Below, in pieces: positions 18,945-27,459 of a DNA stretch of 64,000 nt (its first letter is position 1; every line of letters begins with the position of its first letter). This DNA is from an uncultured Candidatus Peregrinibacteria bacterium. GTDB taxonomy: Bacteria; Patescibacteriota; Gracilibacteria; Peribacterales; Peribacteraceae. The notes under the pieces were generated by a model, which saw only the letters and a program-made list of their open reading frames with translations, was not told the DNA's origin and searched no databases. The stretch spans positions 124,001 through 188,000 of the forward strand of contig CAIKAD010000001.1 in NCBI GenBank assembly GCA_903825315.1. The letters are read 5' to 3'. A program made the position numbers and the translations under genes.

Positions 18945-21193
18945 GTCGATTTGGGCAGCGGTGAGAACAAGGTACGGGAGACATTGTGCACTACCCTGGC
19001 ACGTTGGCGCATGCGCGCGGCGTCCAGGAGCATCCGGCCCGCCCAGCGGTAGACGTTGAAGTCGTGGAGAATGCCGCGCATGTTGCGCATGCGGTCGCGC
19101 TGTTCGGTGGCGGGCATGGAAAGGGCGGCGTGGAGCGCGTTCGCGCACTGGTCGGTGTAGTAGGGATTGACGATGAGCGCTTCCGGCAGTTCGCGCGCGG
19201 CGCCCGTGAACTGGCTCAACACAAGTACGCCTTGCTCGTCATCACGTGCCGCAACAAATTCCTTGGCCACCAGGTTCATGCCATCGTGGAGGCTTCCCAC
19301 AAAGCAGAGGTCCGCCGCGCGGTACAGGTCCACCACTTCCTGCTGCTCCGCATGTTCGGTGTACAGGATAATCGGTTCGTAGCCGTTGCGCCCGTAGCGG
19401 CGGTTGATGCGGTTGGCGAGGACAGCTGCTTCTTCCCGGAAGCGCTGGTACTGCTCGATCTTGCTCCGCGTGGGCGCGGCAATCTGGAGGAGCGTAAACT
19501 TGCCGATCCATTCCGGATGCATTTCCAGGAGCCGCTCCACGGCGCGGAACTTTTCCAGAATGCCTTTGGTGTAGTCAAAACGGTCCACGCCCACGCCGAG
19601 CATCCGGTCCGGCGGCAGGTTGTACCTGGCGCGGACAATTTTGCGGGCTTCTGCTATTGGCTTGGCCTGGCGGAGCAGGCGGCCGGGGTACTCGATGGAG
19701 ATGGGATAGCGCTGCACGCCGGTGATGCCGCCGCCGTACGACACGTTCCAGTGCTCGCGGTCGATACGGCATTCGAGGAAGCGTTCAAGCGTGTCGATGA
19801 AGTTGTTGCAATGCGAGCGGGTATGGAAGCCCATGATGCTGCTGCCGAGGAGGCCGTGGAGTATTTCCTCCGTCCAGGGGCAAATACCGAATGCTTCGGG
19901 GTTGGGCCACGGGATGTGCCAGAACGTGATCACCGAAGCCTTGGGGAGGCGCTCCCGCAGCAGGCGCGGGACGAGGGCGAGGAGGTAATCCTGCACCAGG
20001 ATTACGGGGTCCTCTGTCTTGGCTTCCTGCACTACCGCGTCCGCAAACTTCTCGTTGACGCGCTTATACTGTTCCCAGTCGGCACTGCGGAATGTCGGAC
20101 GCACATGCGCAATGTGGCACAGTGGCCACAATCCCTCATTCGCGAAGCCGTAGTAGTAACCGTCCTCCTCTTCCTTGGTAAGCCACACGCGGCGAAGCCG
20201 ATACTGCGGGTGGCCGGGTGGCACATCCACGTGGTCTGCACTGTCGACGACGTCCCGGTCCGCATCACCGGACCCGTGCGCCACCCATGTGCCGGAGCAC
20301 GCTCGCATCACCGGCTCCAGTGCGGTTACGAGACCGCTGGCAGGAGTCTTTACGGTCACCTTTCCGTCACGCTTGATGTGGATGTAGGGCTCGCGGTTGG
20401 AAACGACGATCACCTCGTCGCCTGCAAGTTCTTTTTGCAGGAGTTCCTTGAGCGTGCGCGGCGTCCATGCGGTTTGGATATCATCACGCAGCCGGCGGTC
20501 CGTCTCCAGATCCCGCAGGAGATTGCGCAGGTCGCGCACGACGGGCTGCAGTTCCGGCGGCGCGGAAGATGAACCGCGTGGCCCTTTATGGAGAAGTCCC
20601 CGCATACCTTGTACCCATCCCCGCCAGCTCAACTGCGCGATGACCACAGTGATAAAGGCAATGACGGCGCCCACCGCTGCAATAAAGGCCATGATGGTAC
20701 GTTTGGTCTCCTCACTGCGGTTTAACACAAAGCTCATGTCGTGTACCAATATCATGTCACCGAGTACCCGTCCCGATCCCTGCACCATGTGGTACGCCAC
20801 GTGCACCGGTCCCTTGGGCAGTTCCACGACGTCGCTGAGTGGTTCTAGGCTCTCGTCCGTTGCGGGCATGGGCGGGCATATCACTGTCTCCGGGAATTTG
20901 TCCGTTTGGTACGTGAGCTTACCGTCCACATTGCAGAATCCCAGCGCAAAGAGACGCTCATCCTGCATCATGCGGTCGAAGAACTGCTGCACCTTCTTCT
21001 TGGTCTTGGTGCGGTCGTTGTCGATTACCTCAAAGAGCGAGTCATCCACCGTGTTGCCGATAAGCTTGGCCCGCAAGTCCAAGTCCTTCACGAACCATTG
21101 CACCATCAGCCTGTCCACCACAGGGACCACCGCGTAGGCGAAGAGTCCCAGGATGACGACCAGCGGGACGAGGAATCGGAGCGTGAGACGCAC
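18941..21193 (-). CDS. otsA: Trehalose-6-phosphate synthase with N-terminal membrane sensor-like module
   Basis: The C-terminal 490 residues are a GT20 trehalose-6-phosphate synthase (UDP-/ADP-glucose plus glucose-6-phosphate): VVSNREPY (264-270), [18 protein letters not shown]-type [53 protein letters not shown]. Ahead of this is a module not found in ordinary OtsA: a transmembrane helix (about 7-25), an extracytoplasmic domain of about 135 residues, a second helix (164-188) and a juxtamembrane helical stretch (215-255). The layout copies a transmembrane receptor (Cache/PAS-like sensor plus HAMP-like linker). Usual OtsA is about 450-500 residues and soluble; this is 750. Sensing of an outside signal is inferred. 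Upstream partner of otsB (ATGA overlap). Confidence 0.92.
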   Translation of the reverse strand: MRLTLRFLVPLVVILGLFAYAVVPVVDRLMVQWFVKDLDLRAKLIGNTVDDSLFEVIDNDRTKTKKKVQQFFDRMMQDERLFALGFCNVDGKLTYQTDKFPETVICPPMPATDESLEPLSDVVELPKGPVHVAYHMVQGSGRVLGDMILVHDMSFVLNRSEETKRTIMAFIAAVGAVIAFITVVIAQLSWRGWVQGMRGLLHKGPRGSSSAPPELQPVVRDLRNLLRDLETDRRLRDDIQTAWTPRTLKELLQKELAGDEVIVVSNREPYIHIKRDGKVTVKTPASGLVTALEPVMRACSGTWVAHGSGDADRDVVDSADHVDVPPGHPQYRLRRVWLTKEEEDGYYYGFANEGLWPLCHIAHVRPTFRSADWEQYKRVNEKFADAVVQEAKTEDPVILVQDYLLALVPRLLRERLPKASVITFWHIPWPNPEAFGICPWTEEILHGLLGSSIMGFHTRSHCNNFIDTLERFLECRIDREHWNVSYGGGITGVQRYPISIEYPGRLLRQAKPIAEARKIVRARYNLPPDRMLGVGVDRFDYTKGILEKFRAVERLLEMHPEWIGKFTLLQIAAPTRSKIEQYQRFREEAAVLANRINRRYGRNGYEPIILYTEHAEQQEVVDLYRAADLCFVGSLHDGMNLVAKEFVAARDDEQGVLVLSQFTGAARELPEALIVNPYYTDQCANALHAALSMPATEQRDRMRNMRGILHDFNVYRWAGRMLLDAARMRQRARVVHNVSRTLFSPLPKST

Positions 21194-21321
21194 GGGGGTA
21201 TTTTACTCCTTCGTACTCTTCGGTTCCTCTCCAGACAAGGGGTGAGGTGTGGAGGAGGTCATACCGGGTTTTTGGCTCGGGATTGCGGTGAGAAACACAT
21301 AACAATCCTCCTCTTGCCCGA

Positions 21322-21912
21322 CTATCCCTTTACAGTCTCCAACTTATTTCCGCTCATGAGCACGAGGAGCGACGTCAATCCGTTCATCAAAAATGCTGTT
21401 GCTGCCATGAGCGGGATGGTCACATATCCGAACGCGAACTTTATCTCCGTTCCCGCGCACGACACTCCGCTTGCGTCACAGGGCTTGAGCGATCCGCCGA
21501 GAGGAAGTGGATTGAGATGCGCTTGCACCTGCTCACCGTAATTTACGATGGAGAAGATGATACCGATGATGCTCAAGGCGAGGATATACCATGCGATGCT
21601 TCGTTCTTTCCTCCACAGTGCAACGGCAAGGAGGATCACTTGCGGGTACATGAAAATTCGTTGGAGCCAGCACAGCTTGCATGGCGTCCACCCCGCGATT
21701 TCCGAAAAGAACAGGCTCCCCCCTGTGGCAACGAGCGCAACGATGAGCATCAGGAGCACGCTGTGCCGCACGATCCAGTTCGAGATCGATTGCTCCACCC
21801 GGGAACTTCGCTGGAGGACCAGTGCAAGAAGACCCAGGGCAATCACCTGACCCACGATGGTAAGTGCGGAGAGCAACGTGACGACTTGCGGGGTGTAATC
21901 GGAGAGGAACAT
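21322..21912 (-). CDS. DsbB/BdbC-like disulfide bond formation membrane protein
   Basis: A four-helix quinone-linked thiol oxidase that re-oxidises a DsbA-type partner, supporting disulfides in exported proteins. From the ATG at 21912 the product has 196 residues. The first redox pair is CKLC at the start of helix 2 (GWTPCKLCWLQRIFMYPQ), and the second pair lies in the outer loop (LKPCDASGVSC). Both are needed for activity. The frame extends upstream to 21987, but those 25 codons are not family-like. Nearby Cys-rich surface proteins are plausible clients; no DsbA was seen in the window. Confidence 0.88.
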   Translation of the reverse strand: MFLSDYTPQVVTLLSALTIVGQVIALGLLALVLQRSSRVEQSISNWIVRHSVLLMLIVALVATGGSLFFSEIAGWTPCKLCWLQRIFMYPQVILLAVALWRKERSIAWYILALSIIGIIFSIVNYGEQVQAHLNPLPLGGSLKPCDASGVSCAGTEIKFAFGYVTIPLMAATAFLMNGLTSLLVLMSGNKLETVKG

Positions 21913-22075
21913 GTGGGTGATTGTAACATGGGGTGGAGACGTTGTGCGTACACGATCCTTTCTCCGTTCCATGATGCCGTGGAACATCCGTCCTTCGCAT
22001 CCTTAAGGGCAGATCACGCAGTGCCACACCACAATCCGGTTCCCGCGCACTAGTCATGGATGGGTGTACCACCGT

Positions 22076-22081
22076 TACAAT
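22076..22081 (+). promoter_or_regulatory. -10 element of a probably leaderless transcript
   Basis: TACAAT lies 8 nt before the ATG at 22090, so transcription would begin at or next to the start codon. This decides the start at 22090 over the in-frame ATG at 22060, which lies upstream of the -10 element. Confidence 0.5.
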
Positions 22082-22089
22082 CCGATCCC

Positions 22090-23751
22090 ATGGTTACCAT
22101 TGCGTCATCGGCCAAAGAACTGACAAGTTGCCAGAAGCACGCATGGGACATTTTGCAGCGGGAGGGGAACGTGTTCCTCACGGGCGCTGCGGGCACAGGC
22201 AAGAGCTACCTGCTCGGGCAGTATCTCAAGGACAAGATGCCAGATGCTTTTCCGGTTGTCGCCAGTACCGGAGCTGCCGCCGTGATCGTGGGGGGCCGCA
22301 CATTCCATAGCTTCTTTGGGCTTGGCATATTGGAAGGCGGCTTGCAGGCTTCCGTTGCGCGGGCGCTGCGGAGCCGACGGGTCCTGCTCCGGCTGCAGCG
22401 AGCGTACTGCGTCGTCATTGACGAAGTGTCCATGCTCTCCGGCACGCTCCTCAAAGCCGCGGAGACAGTTGCCCGCCGCGCGCGGGGTATCGATGAGCCA
22501 TGGGGCGGGCTGCGCATTATTGCTGTCGGAGATTTTGCCCAGCTCCCGCCGGTTACGCGCGGAAACGAGGACAAGGACTGGGCATTCCTCCATCCCGTAT
22601 GGGAAGAGAGCGACTTTCAACCCGCCCTCCTCTCCACCGTCGTCCGCACGCAGGAGACGGACTTCCTGGAGATCCTTAACTTTGTGCGCGAAGGCACGGT
22701 GAACGAACGCGTGGAACGTTTCCTCGAGGAGCGGAGCAATGTCCCCACGTCGGAGCACGTGGAAGCCACGCGCCTCTACCCGCACCGCGCGCAGGCGGAG
22801 AGCTACAACCTGCGCCGCCTGGAATCCCTCCCCGGACTTGAACGCGCATTCCAAACGCACTATGAAGGCGACGAGCGGTACATGGACTCCGCGCGGCGCG
22901 TAGTCCCCATCCCCGATACTCTCCAGCTAAAAGAGGGTGCGCTCATCATGATGCGGAAGAACGATATGCAGGAGCCGCAACTCTACGTCAACGGCAGCCT
23001 TGGCTGGGTGCGGCGCATTGGTGACGAAACGTTGACGATTGATCTTCTCAGCGGCGAGACGATTGAGGTTACTCCCCAGAAGTTTGCGGTTCTCGACGGC
23101 GACGGCCAGGAAGTGGTGGGTGCCTTCAACTTTCCCGTCACGCTCGCGTGGGCCGCAACGATTCACAAGGCGCAGGGCGCTTCTCTGGATCGCATGATCG
23201 TCGACCTCGCTTCCCTCTGGGAACCCGGCCAGGCGTATGTGGCGCTGAGCCGCGTACGTTCCGCATCCGGTCTTGCCATCGAACGCTGGCATCCCTCCTC
23301 CATCCGCGCCGAGCCGCTCGTCACGACGTTCTATAACAATCTCGCCGATGCCACGCAGAAGTACGTCCCGCGCCCGCTCTTCGTGACGCCCGTGGGTATT
23401 CCCAAGCACCCCATCGTGAAGAAGAAATCAAAAGGGAAGCGGGAGCAGCGCGCCGAGCTGATCCGTGAACTCATCAACAAGCAGACCTCTCTCGCCAAGA
23501 TATCCGGTGTGGTGGGCATCAAACAGGACCGTATCCTCCTTACTATAGAGAAGCTGGTTGCCAAAGGACATACGCTCGATCTCTCCTACCTCACCGAAGG
23601 TATCCGTGAGCTCTCCCGCATTCGCAGTGCCTTCGAAGAGCTGGGGCTGGAGCGTCTTAAGCCGGTCTATGAGCAGCTCGACGAAGCCGTTTCCTATGAA
23701 ACGTTGAAGGTGGTGCGGTGTGTGATGGCTTCGGCAGGGACGGATGTGTAG
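22090..23751 (+). CDS. Pif1-type DNA helicase
   Basis: A 553-residue superfamily 1B helicase related to Pif1/RecD, acting 5' to 3' on DNA during replication or recombination. Walker A is GAAGTGKSYL (near residue 31), Walker B is VIDEVSMLS, followed by GDFAQLPPV and a C-terminal UvrD-like half with TLAWAATIHKAQGASLD and YVALSRVRS. The last 130 residues (after a Lys-rich linker, KKKSKGKREQR) look like a helix-turn-helix/HTH_40-type tail that is common in bacterial Pif1 proteins. The gene stands alone just before tRNA-Asn and the tRNA-associated island. Confidence 0.9.
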   Translation: MVTIASSAKELTSCQKHAWDILQREGNVFLTGAAGTGKSYLLGQYLKDKMPDAFPVVASTGAAAVIVGGRTFHSFFGLGILEGGLQASVARALRSRRVLLRLQRAYCVVIDEVSMLSGTLLKAAETVARRARGIDEPWGGLRIIAVGDFAQLPPVTRGNEDKDWAFLHPVWEESDFQPALLSTVVRTQETDFLEILNFVREGTVNERVERFLEERSNVPTSEHVEATRLYPHRAQAESYNLRRLESLPGLERAFQTHYEGDERYMDSARRVVPIPDTLQLKEGALIMMRKNDMQEPQLYVNGSLGWVRRIGDETLTIDLLSGETIEVTPQKFAVLDGDGQEVVGAFNFPVTLAWAATIHKAQGASLDRMIVDLASLWEPGQAYVALSRVRSASGLAIERWHPSSIRAEPLVTTFYNNLADATQKYVPRPLFVTPVGIPKHPIVKKKSKGKREQRAELIRELINKQTSLAKISGVVGIKQDRILLTIEKLVAKGHTLDLSYLTEGIRELSRIRSAFEELGLERLKPVYEQLDEAVSYETLKVVRCVMASAGTDV

Positions 23752-23936
23752 GGGGTACGTGTTTCTGCTTCCGAAAGAAACGCCACAGGAAGCCGTCTTC
23801 TGCACTAGCCAGAGAGCAAATTTTGGATATACTTTCACAGCTACATTCCCCTGCTTGCCCGGCGTAGTCCCGAGCGTAGCGAGGGACGAAGTCGGGTAGC
23901 TCAGTTTTCCTTCACATCATCAATTTCCACTCCCAT

Positions 23937-24011
23937 TCCCCTGTAGCTCAGCGGTAGAGCAGGGCGCTGTTAACGCCAAGGTCGCTGGTTCGAATCCAGC
24001 CGGGGGAGCCA
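23937..24011 (+). tRNA. tRNA-Asn (anticodon GTT)
   Basis: A 75-nt cloverleaf with encoded CCA. The acceptor TCCCCTG (23937-23943) pairs with CGGGGGA (24001-24007, one T-G wobble). The D arm is GCTC/GAGC, the anticodon loop CTGTTAA gives anticodon GTT, and the T arm is GCTGG-TTCGAAT-CCAGC. Discriminator G and CCA end at 24011. A TATACT -10-like box at 23827-23832 could be the promoter. The 3' end is the integration site of the island that follows. asnS lies 18 kb downstream. Confidence 0.95.
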
Positions 24012-24140
24012 GAATATGCAAACCCAAAAAACAGGACCCAGAATAAAAAAGCCGCCACCGAGGCCCCGTGCAATAGGGTCGTTCTTCAATTGCAGTAGAT
24101 CGGCCTAGTCAAGAATCTTTCTACGGGGCCGGGGGAGCCA
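23987..24140. repeat. Left copy of the 154-bp direct repeat (attL-like, tRNA 3' end plus trailer)
   Basis: It begins in the T arm of tRNA-Asn and continues 129 nt beyond the CCA. It matches 26566-26720 with about eight mismatches and one indel. Inside, GGCCCCGT (24063-24070) pairs with ACGGGGCC (24123-24130) around an inner stem TGCAAT/ATTGCA, so the trailer is a folded RNA candidate. The copy ends in GGGGGAGCCA, the same ten bases as the tRNA 3' end. Confidence 0.85.
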
Positions 24141-24516
24141 ATTCTTCGTTTTGTTGCTTCAGACAATACCCTCGAACACGGATTTCTTAGCTTGGGGTAG
24201 AGTATTTGCTCTTCATGGAACTGTAGGAACACGAAATGAAGAATGCCTCGTCGGCCTCGTGGTGGGATTTGAGTACTTCCAATAAATCTGTTTCCTAAGC
24301 CAACAGGAGGGCAGTAATGAAAGAGTTGATGGACTTTGCGGTGTTGCCATTGATAGTCAAACGATTACATTCTTGTGATAGAGCCAAGAAGTATACCTCC
24401 TGTCGATTGAACACGCGGATATCCGACTGCCTTTGCTGTTCTGGTACTGAAAGCATAGGGAAAACCCCTAGCGCTCACGCGCCAGGGGTTAGGTGGCTCC
24501 TACACAAGGCAGAAAC
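24141..24516. other. Intergenic part of the element, with a weak possible small ORF
   Basis: No convincing gene. An ATG at 24317 is preceded by a strong AGGAGG, but its frame (126 codons) runs into the 3' end of the opposite gene and matches nothing known. It may be the truncated start of a lost gene: only about the first 30 codons look protein-like. Confidence 0.35.
24463..24490 (-). terminator. Terminator-like hairpin after the J-domain gene
   Basis: AACCCCT (24463-24469) pairs with AGGGGTT (24484-24490), with further GCGC pairing inside. Read on the minus strand it follows the stop at 24517 by 26 nt and is followed by a short TT run, so it may end the two-gene transcript. Confidence 0.55.
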
Positions 24517-25530
24517 CTATTTTACTTCGGCGGTTGCCGGTTGCCCCGCCTTCAAGGGCAGTATCTTCCTCACGCATCCGAGTATTTTGTACCTCAACTC
24601 GTTGTCGCTTTCTTTCTCTGCGGAGACAACGAATGCGGAATTCACCACACGCGGTTGGATGAAGCGCAAGAACTTCTCGAACTCGTTGAGCGTATAGCCG
24701 TAGTTCACATGTTTGAAGTCACTCGCTCTCACATCCGTCGGGATGAGACCAGCGATTTGCCGGTCTTGCTCTCGCATTTTCTTTTCTGTCAGGTACTCCT
24801 TTGGCAGTGAGCCGAGTAGGGTGCCTACGAGCGCTACTGGTTCGCCTTCGGCCTTCCAGTAGTAGCTCCTGGATGTGGGGGCATCACGCAGTTCAATCAG
24901 CTCTTTACGTACCTTCGGCATCGGATCGCACTGCGGGTCGAAGTGCACCTTGACGAGCAATTGCCTCGTCATGACGCCCTCGGGCGAGATGCGTAGCTCG
25001 AAATGTTCGCCAGGGTCGGCCTGTAGCCAGGTATCCCTTTTTTTCGCTGCCACAATGTTCATGAGGACTTCGAAACTGTCTATCATGATTATGCTGACAG
25101 GAGGCGGATTGAATACCGAGAATCCCGCGATGTACTTCTTCTTCGTGGACTTTCCGAGCAAGAACGACCAGTCGTCGTAGAACAGCGCCCTGCCCGTGCA
25201 GAAGGCTTGCCAGAAAGCGATAAGGCTTTGCTGCACTTCACTGGCCTCAGTGTCGAGACGGTGGTTGGCCTTTTCCAGCTCCACGAGCCGGTCTTTGCGT
25301 GTCCGCAGGAACCTGTTCTTCCAGTACTGGAATTCGGAGTCCTCATCGATCTTGTCCATGGCGTCCTGAACTTCTTTGAAGCACTCCGGCTTCCCTCCTT
25401 TGTCTGGATGGTGAATTGCCGAGAGCGCACGATACTGTGACTTCACCAAGCTCAGAATCTGTTCATCCGTCAGGCCGTTAAAGACACTGGGGACGAACCC
25501 GAGCGTGGTGAACGGGTTTTTCTCTGCCAT
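24517..25530 (-). CDS. J-domain (DnaJ-like) protein of unknown function, element cargo
   Basis: A 337-residue protein whose first 65 residues form a J-domain: helix II-III with the His-Pro-Asp motif in SAIHHPDKGG (about 40-46). J-domains recruit and stimulate DnaK. No G/F region, zinc finger or DnaJ C-terminal substrate domain follows. Instead there is a coiled-coil-like helix (about 85-120) and a mixed alpha/beta region that I do not recognise. A Shine-Dalgarno sequence (AAAGGA) precedes the ATG. It lies 15 nt after the upstream gene of the pair (25546-26187), so they are co-transcribed. Coupling of a mobile element to host Hsp70 is inferred. Confidence 0.72.
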   Translation of the reverse strand: MAEKNPFTTLGFVPSVFNGLTDEQILSLVKSQYRALSAIHHPDKGGKPECFKEVQDAMDKIDEDSEFQYWKNRFLRTRKDRLVELEKANHRLDTEASEVQQSLIAFWQAFCTGRALFYDDWSFLLGKSTKKKYIAGFSVFNPPPVSIIMIDSFEVLMNIVAAKKRDTWLQADPGEHFELRISPEGVMTRQLLVKVHFDPQCDPMPKVRKELIELRDAPTSRSYYWKAEGEPVALVGTLLGSLPKEYLTEKKMREQDRQIAGLIPTDVRASDFKHVNYGYTLNEFEKFLRFIQPRVVNSAFVVSAEKESDNELRYKILGCVRKILPLKAGQPATAEVK

Positions 25531-25545
25531 TCGTTTTCCTTTGTG

Positions 25546-26187
25546 TCAAAGGTGCCGTTCGCGCCGTTCCTCATAGTCGCGGCGCTGCCGTTCCACTTCG
25601 TCCTCCTCGTCATCGTTGACCACGCCGTCCCATTTCGGCTGACGGCTCTCGATCATCGAGATCGCCGCCTCGATGGTGGTGCACTCGTTCCTTTCCGCGA
25701 CGGCGCACAGGATGCTGATTGTCTGGTCAACGTAATGCACCCAGAAGTACCGCTTACTCACGGCGTCGTGCGCCTCGCAAATTGCCTCCGCGAGGTACTT
25801 GTCGCTGGGGTCCGCTTCAGCGAATCTGCGGACAAGCTTGGCGATTTTCGTGATCGACGCGTTGAACTGTTTGCCGTAGTACGCGAGCTCACGTTGCGTA
25901 CGGTAACAGCCGTGTACGTCCTCGGCCGTGAGTCCCTGGTACAGGAACTTCACCGCGTGAGGCAGCAGGCCGCCGTAATCCGTCCGCACCGCGACAAGCG
26001 TCTCGACCTGGTCCTGATCCAGCCCGAGCTTCTCGACGTGCTGGATGAGCCAATTGCGCGAAACACCGAGGTGCTTGCCCGTGCCAGTGAGCGCATTACG
26101 CACGGCACTGACGACGATTGCTTTCGTAACGGACTTCGTTGCTGGGACAAGTGCCCGGTTCTGCTCAATCCCCTTTTTCTCTACCAT
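25546..26187 (-). CDS. Unknown protein, first gene of the element operon
   Basis: The ATG at 26187 is chosen because AAAGGAGGT lies 8 nt before it, the strongest Shine-Dalgarno in the window; a longer frame reaches 26247. The 213-residue product has a possible DNA-binding helix-turn-helix near the start (GKHLGVSRNWLIQHVEKLG, about 37-55), a helical middle and a very acidic-basic tail (NDDEEDEVERQRRDYEERRERHL-like). I do not recognise a family. The HTH-like stretch and first place in the operon would fit a regulator or replication/maintenance protein, but this is a guess. Confidence 0.65.
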   Translation of the reverse strand: MVEKKGIEQNRALVPATKSVTKAIVVSAVRNALTGTGKHLGVSRNWLIQHVEKLGLDQDQVETLVAVRTDYGGLLPHAVKFLYQGLTAEDVHGCYRTQRELAYYGKQFNASITKIAKLVRRFAEADPSDKYLAEAICEAHDAVSKRYFWVHYVDQTISILCAVAERNECTTIEAAISMIESRQPKWDGVVNDDEEDEVERQRRDYEERRERHL

Positions 26188-26565
26188 CGTACAAACCTCC
26201 TTTGTTGTGAATGGAACATGATCGCTCATTGAAGTCCTCTGCCGCATATTGCGGTTTGCAGGTAGACACTACCCGCTCAGAGGCATTGTTTCAGTTGGCA
26301 ACCTGTGAAGTAAAAGATCACAGATCAGGAAACCGAATGAATTTTCGGTTCTCTGTCTGTAGTATATAAAATGATACAAAATAGACAAAATGTCAATCTT
26401 TAACGAATTTCTCGAAGAAATCGCGAGAAATGCAATTTTCCTTGATTAAAACGATATTCAGTCCTGCAATATGGATACTAAACACAACCGTCCTCGCGCT
26501 AGCGACGGTGGGTTTATTCTTGTGACGGAAGAAGCGCTGCGACGTACTCGCGGCGCACGGTAGAT
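26188..26565. other. Promoter side of the element, AT-rich, no gene
   Basis: This AT-rich gap holds the putative minus-strand promoter (26361-26388). The 91-codon minus-strand ORF at 26393-26668 runs into the tRNA-derived repeat and is judged spurious. Nothing else is recognised. Confidence 0.5.
26361..26388 (-). promoter_or_regulatory. Putative promoter of the element operon
   Basis: On the minus strand TTGTCT (26383-26388) is followed after 16 nt by TATACT (26361-26366). It lies about 175 nt before the ATG at 26187, leaving a long leader. Confidence 0.45.
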
Positions 26566-26720
26566 GGTTCGAATCCAGCCGGGGAAGCCAGAATATGCAA
26601 ACCCAGAAAACAGGACCCCGAATAAAAAAGCCGCCACCGAGGCCCCGTGCAATTGGGTCGTTCTTCAATTGCAGTAGATCGACCTGGTCAAGAAATTTTT
26701 CTACGGGGCCGGGGGAGCCA
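26566..26720. repeat. Right copy of the 154-bp direct repeat (attR-like)
   Basis: It matches 23987-24140 from the T loop of the tRNA to the final GGGGGAGCCA. The 5' part of the tRNA is absent and the T-arm 5' strand is degenerate, so this copy cannot make a tRNA. The inner hairpin is perfect here (TGCAATTG with CAATTGCA), whereas the left copy has one mismatch. Confidence 0.85.
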
Positions 26721-26791
26721 TATCTTCAGTCTCGTCAAAACCTACAAAAATCACGGCAAATTGATCACTAAACCATTGATGTATTTTCCTC

Positions 26792-26823
26792 TTGCATATA
26801 TAGGGTAGGGGGTATAGTATATA
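26792..26823 (+). promoter_or_regulatory. Promoter with overlapping CsoR-like operator
   Basis: TTGCAT (26792-26797) and TATAGT (26813-26818) form a -35/-10 pair with a short 15-nt spacer. The spacer and -10 region contain TATAGGGTAGGGGGTATAG, a G-tract between TATA ends. This strongly resembles operators of CsoR/CstR-family repressors, so autoregulation of the csoR-like operon is likely. Confidence 0.55.
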
Positions 26824-26842
26824 GGTACTTTCCACTCTTCCT

Positions 26843-27094
26843 ATGCAGAAGGACAACTGCGCTCAAATCATCAAACATTTGAATCGCATCCAGGGGCAAA
26901 TAGAAGCCCTCAAGGGCTATATCGAGGCCAAACGATCATGCGGAGACGTCTCCCATTTAACAAAGTCGATCCTCACGTCGTTCAACTCGGTTCGCGCAAA
27001 CATCATAGAACAAATGCTTACGGACGAGTTCACCGACAAAATGAGTCCCACGGAAATTGATCGTCTTCACAGTGTTCTTGCTCTCTATAAGTAA
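26843..27094 (+). CDS. CsoR/FrmR-family (DUF156) transcriptional repressor, atypical sensing site
   Basis: An 83-residue all-helical repressor of the CsoR/RcnR/FrmR/CstR family, which binds G-tract operators. HLNRIQGQIEALKGYIE is the conserved first helix. Cys33 corresponds to the family's first ligand Cys. By position the usual His and second Cys (H-x3-C in helix 2) are Met and Glu here, so copper binding of the CsoR type is unlikely. An N-terminal Cys6 could pair with Cys33 as a redox or persulfide switch. It is first gene of csoR-trxA-DUF2892, which supports a thiol or sulfur signal. Family sure, inducer inferred. Confidence 0.85.
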   Translation: MQKDNCAQIIKHLNRIQGQIEALKGYIEAKRSCGDVSHLTKSILTSFNSVRANIIEQMLTDEFTDKMSPTEIDRLHSVLALYK

Positions 27095-27118
27095 TTTGTA
27101 TTTCTTATCCTTCTTTCT

Positions 27119-27439
27119 ATGCCTACAGCAGTAACCAATGACACGTTTGAGGCAGAAGTTCTCAAATCCCCCGTCCCAGTCCTTGTGGATTTCTTCGCAC
27201 CTTGGTGTGGACCATGCAAAATCATGCATCCTGTTATGGAAGATCTTGCCAAGGACTACGAAGGTAAAGCAAAGGTGGTAAAGGTGAACGTGGATGAAGA
27301 AAGCCAAATCGCAGGCATGTTCAATATCATGAGCATTCCCACCTTCATCATCTTCAAGGATGGCAAACCCGTGAAAGGTTTCATGGGTGCTCAGCCCAAG
27401 GAAAGCGTCAAGCAACTTCTCGACGCGGTGATTCTATAA
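27119..27439 (+). CDS. trxA: Thioredoxin
   Basis: A 106-residue thioredoxin with the active site WCGPCK (FFAPWCGPCKIM), the cis-proline loop SIPTFIIFKDGK and the typical C-terminal GAQPKESVKQLLDAV helix. It reduces protein disulfides or persulfides in the cytoplasm, as no signal peptide is present. It lies 24 nt after the csoR-like gene and 20 nt before the DUF2892 gene, so all three probably form one transcript controlled by the repressor. That makes it an inducible rather than housekeeping thioredoxin. Confidence 0.95.
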   Translation: MPTAVTNDTFEAEVLKSPVPVLVDFFAPWCGPCKIMHPVMEDLAKDYEGKAKVVKVNVDEESQIAGMFNIMSIPTFIIFKDGKPVKGFMGAQPKESVKQLLDAVIL

Positions 27440-27459
27440 TTACGTTTTCCCTCTGCTCC

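Larger units (their letters stand above)
23987..26720. mobile_element. Small tRNA-Asn-associated integrated element without a visible integrase
   Basis: A 2.6-kb segment flanked by the 154/155-bp direct repeats, with the intact tRNA at the left and a displaced 3' tRNA end at the right, the usual product of integration into a tRNA 3' end. Cargo: two minus-strand genes (25546-26187 and 24517-25530) with good Shine-Dalgarno sequences, unlike the host genes. No integrase is seen, so it may depend on a helper or be a remnant. Repeat divergence of about 6% suggests it is not recent. Confidence 0.65.

Noticed and set aside
18986-20572. 528-codon ORF on the plus strand
   Set aside because: It is fully antisense to otsA, whose motifs are intact; GC-rich codon bias keeps the shadow frame open.
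22060-22089. Upstream start of the Pif1 helicase
   Set aside because: The -10 element at 22076-22081 lies downstream of that ATG.
23889-23906. Second tRNA start (GTAGCTCAG at 23896-23904)
   Set aside because: Only nine bases match the 5' part of a tRNA; no anticodon or T arm follows before the real tRNA-Asn.
26393-26668. 91-codon minus-strand ORF over the right repeat
   Set aside because: It is formed from tRNA-derived and repeat sequence, a well-known source of false hypothetical proteins.
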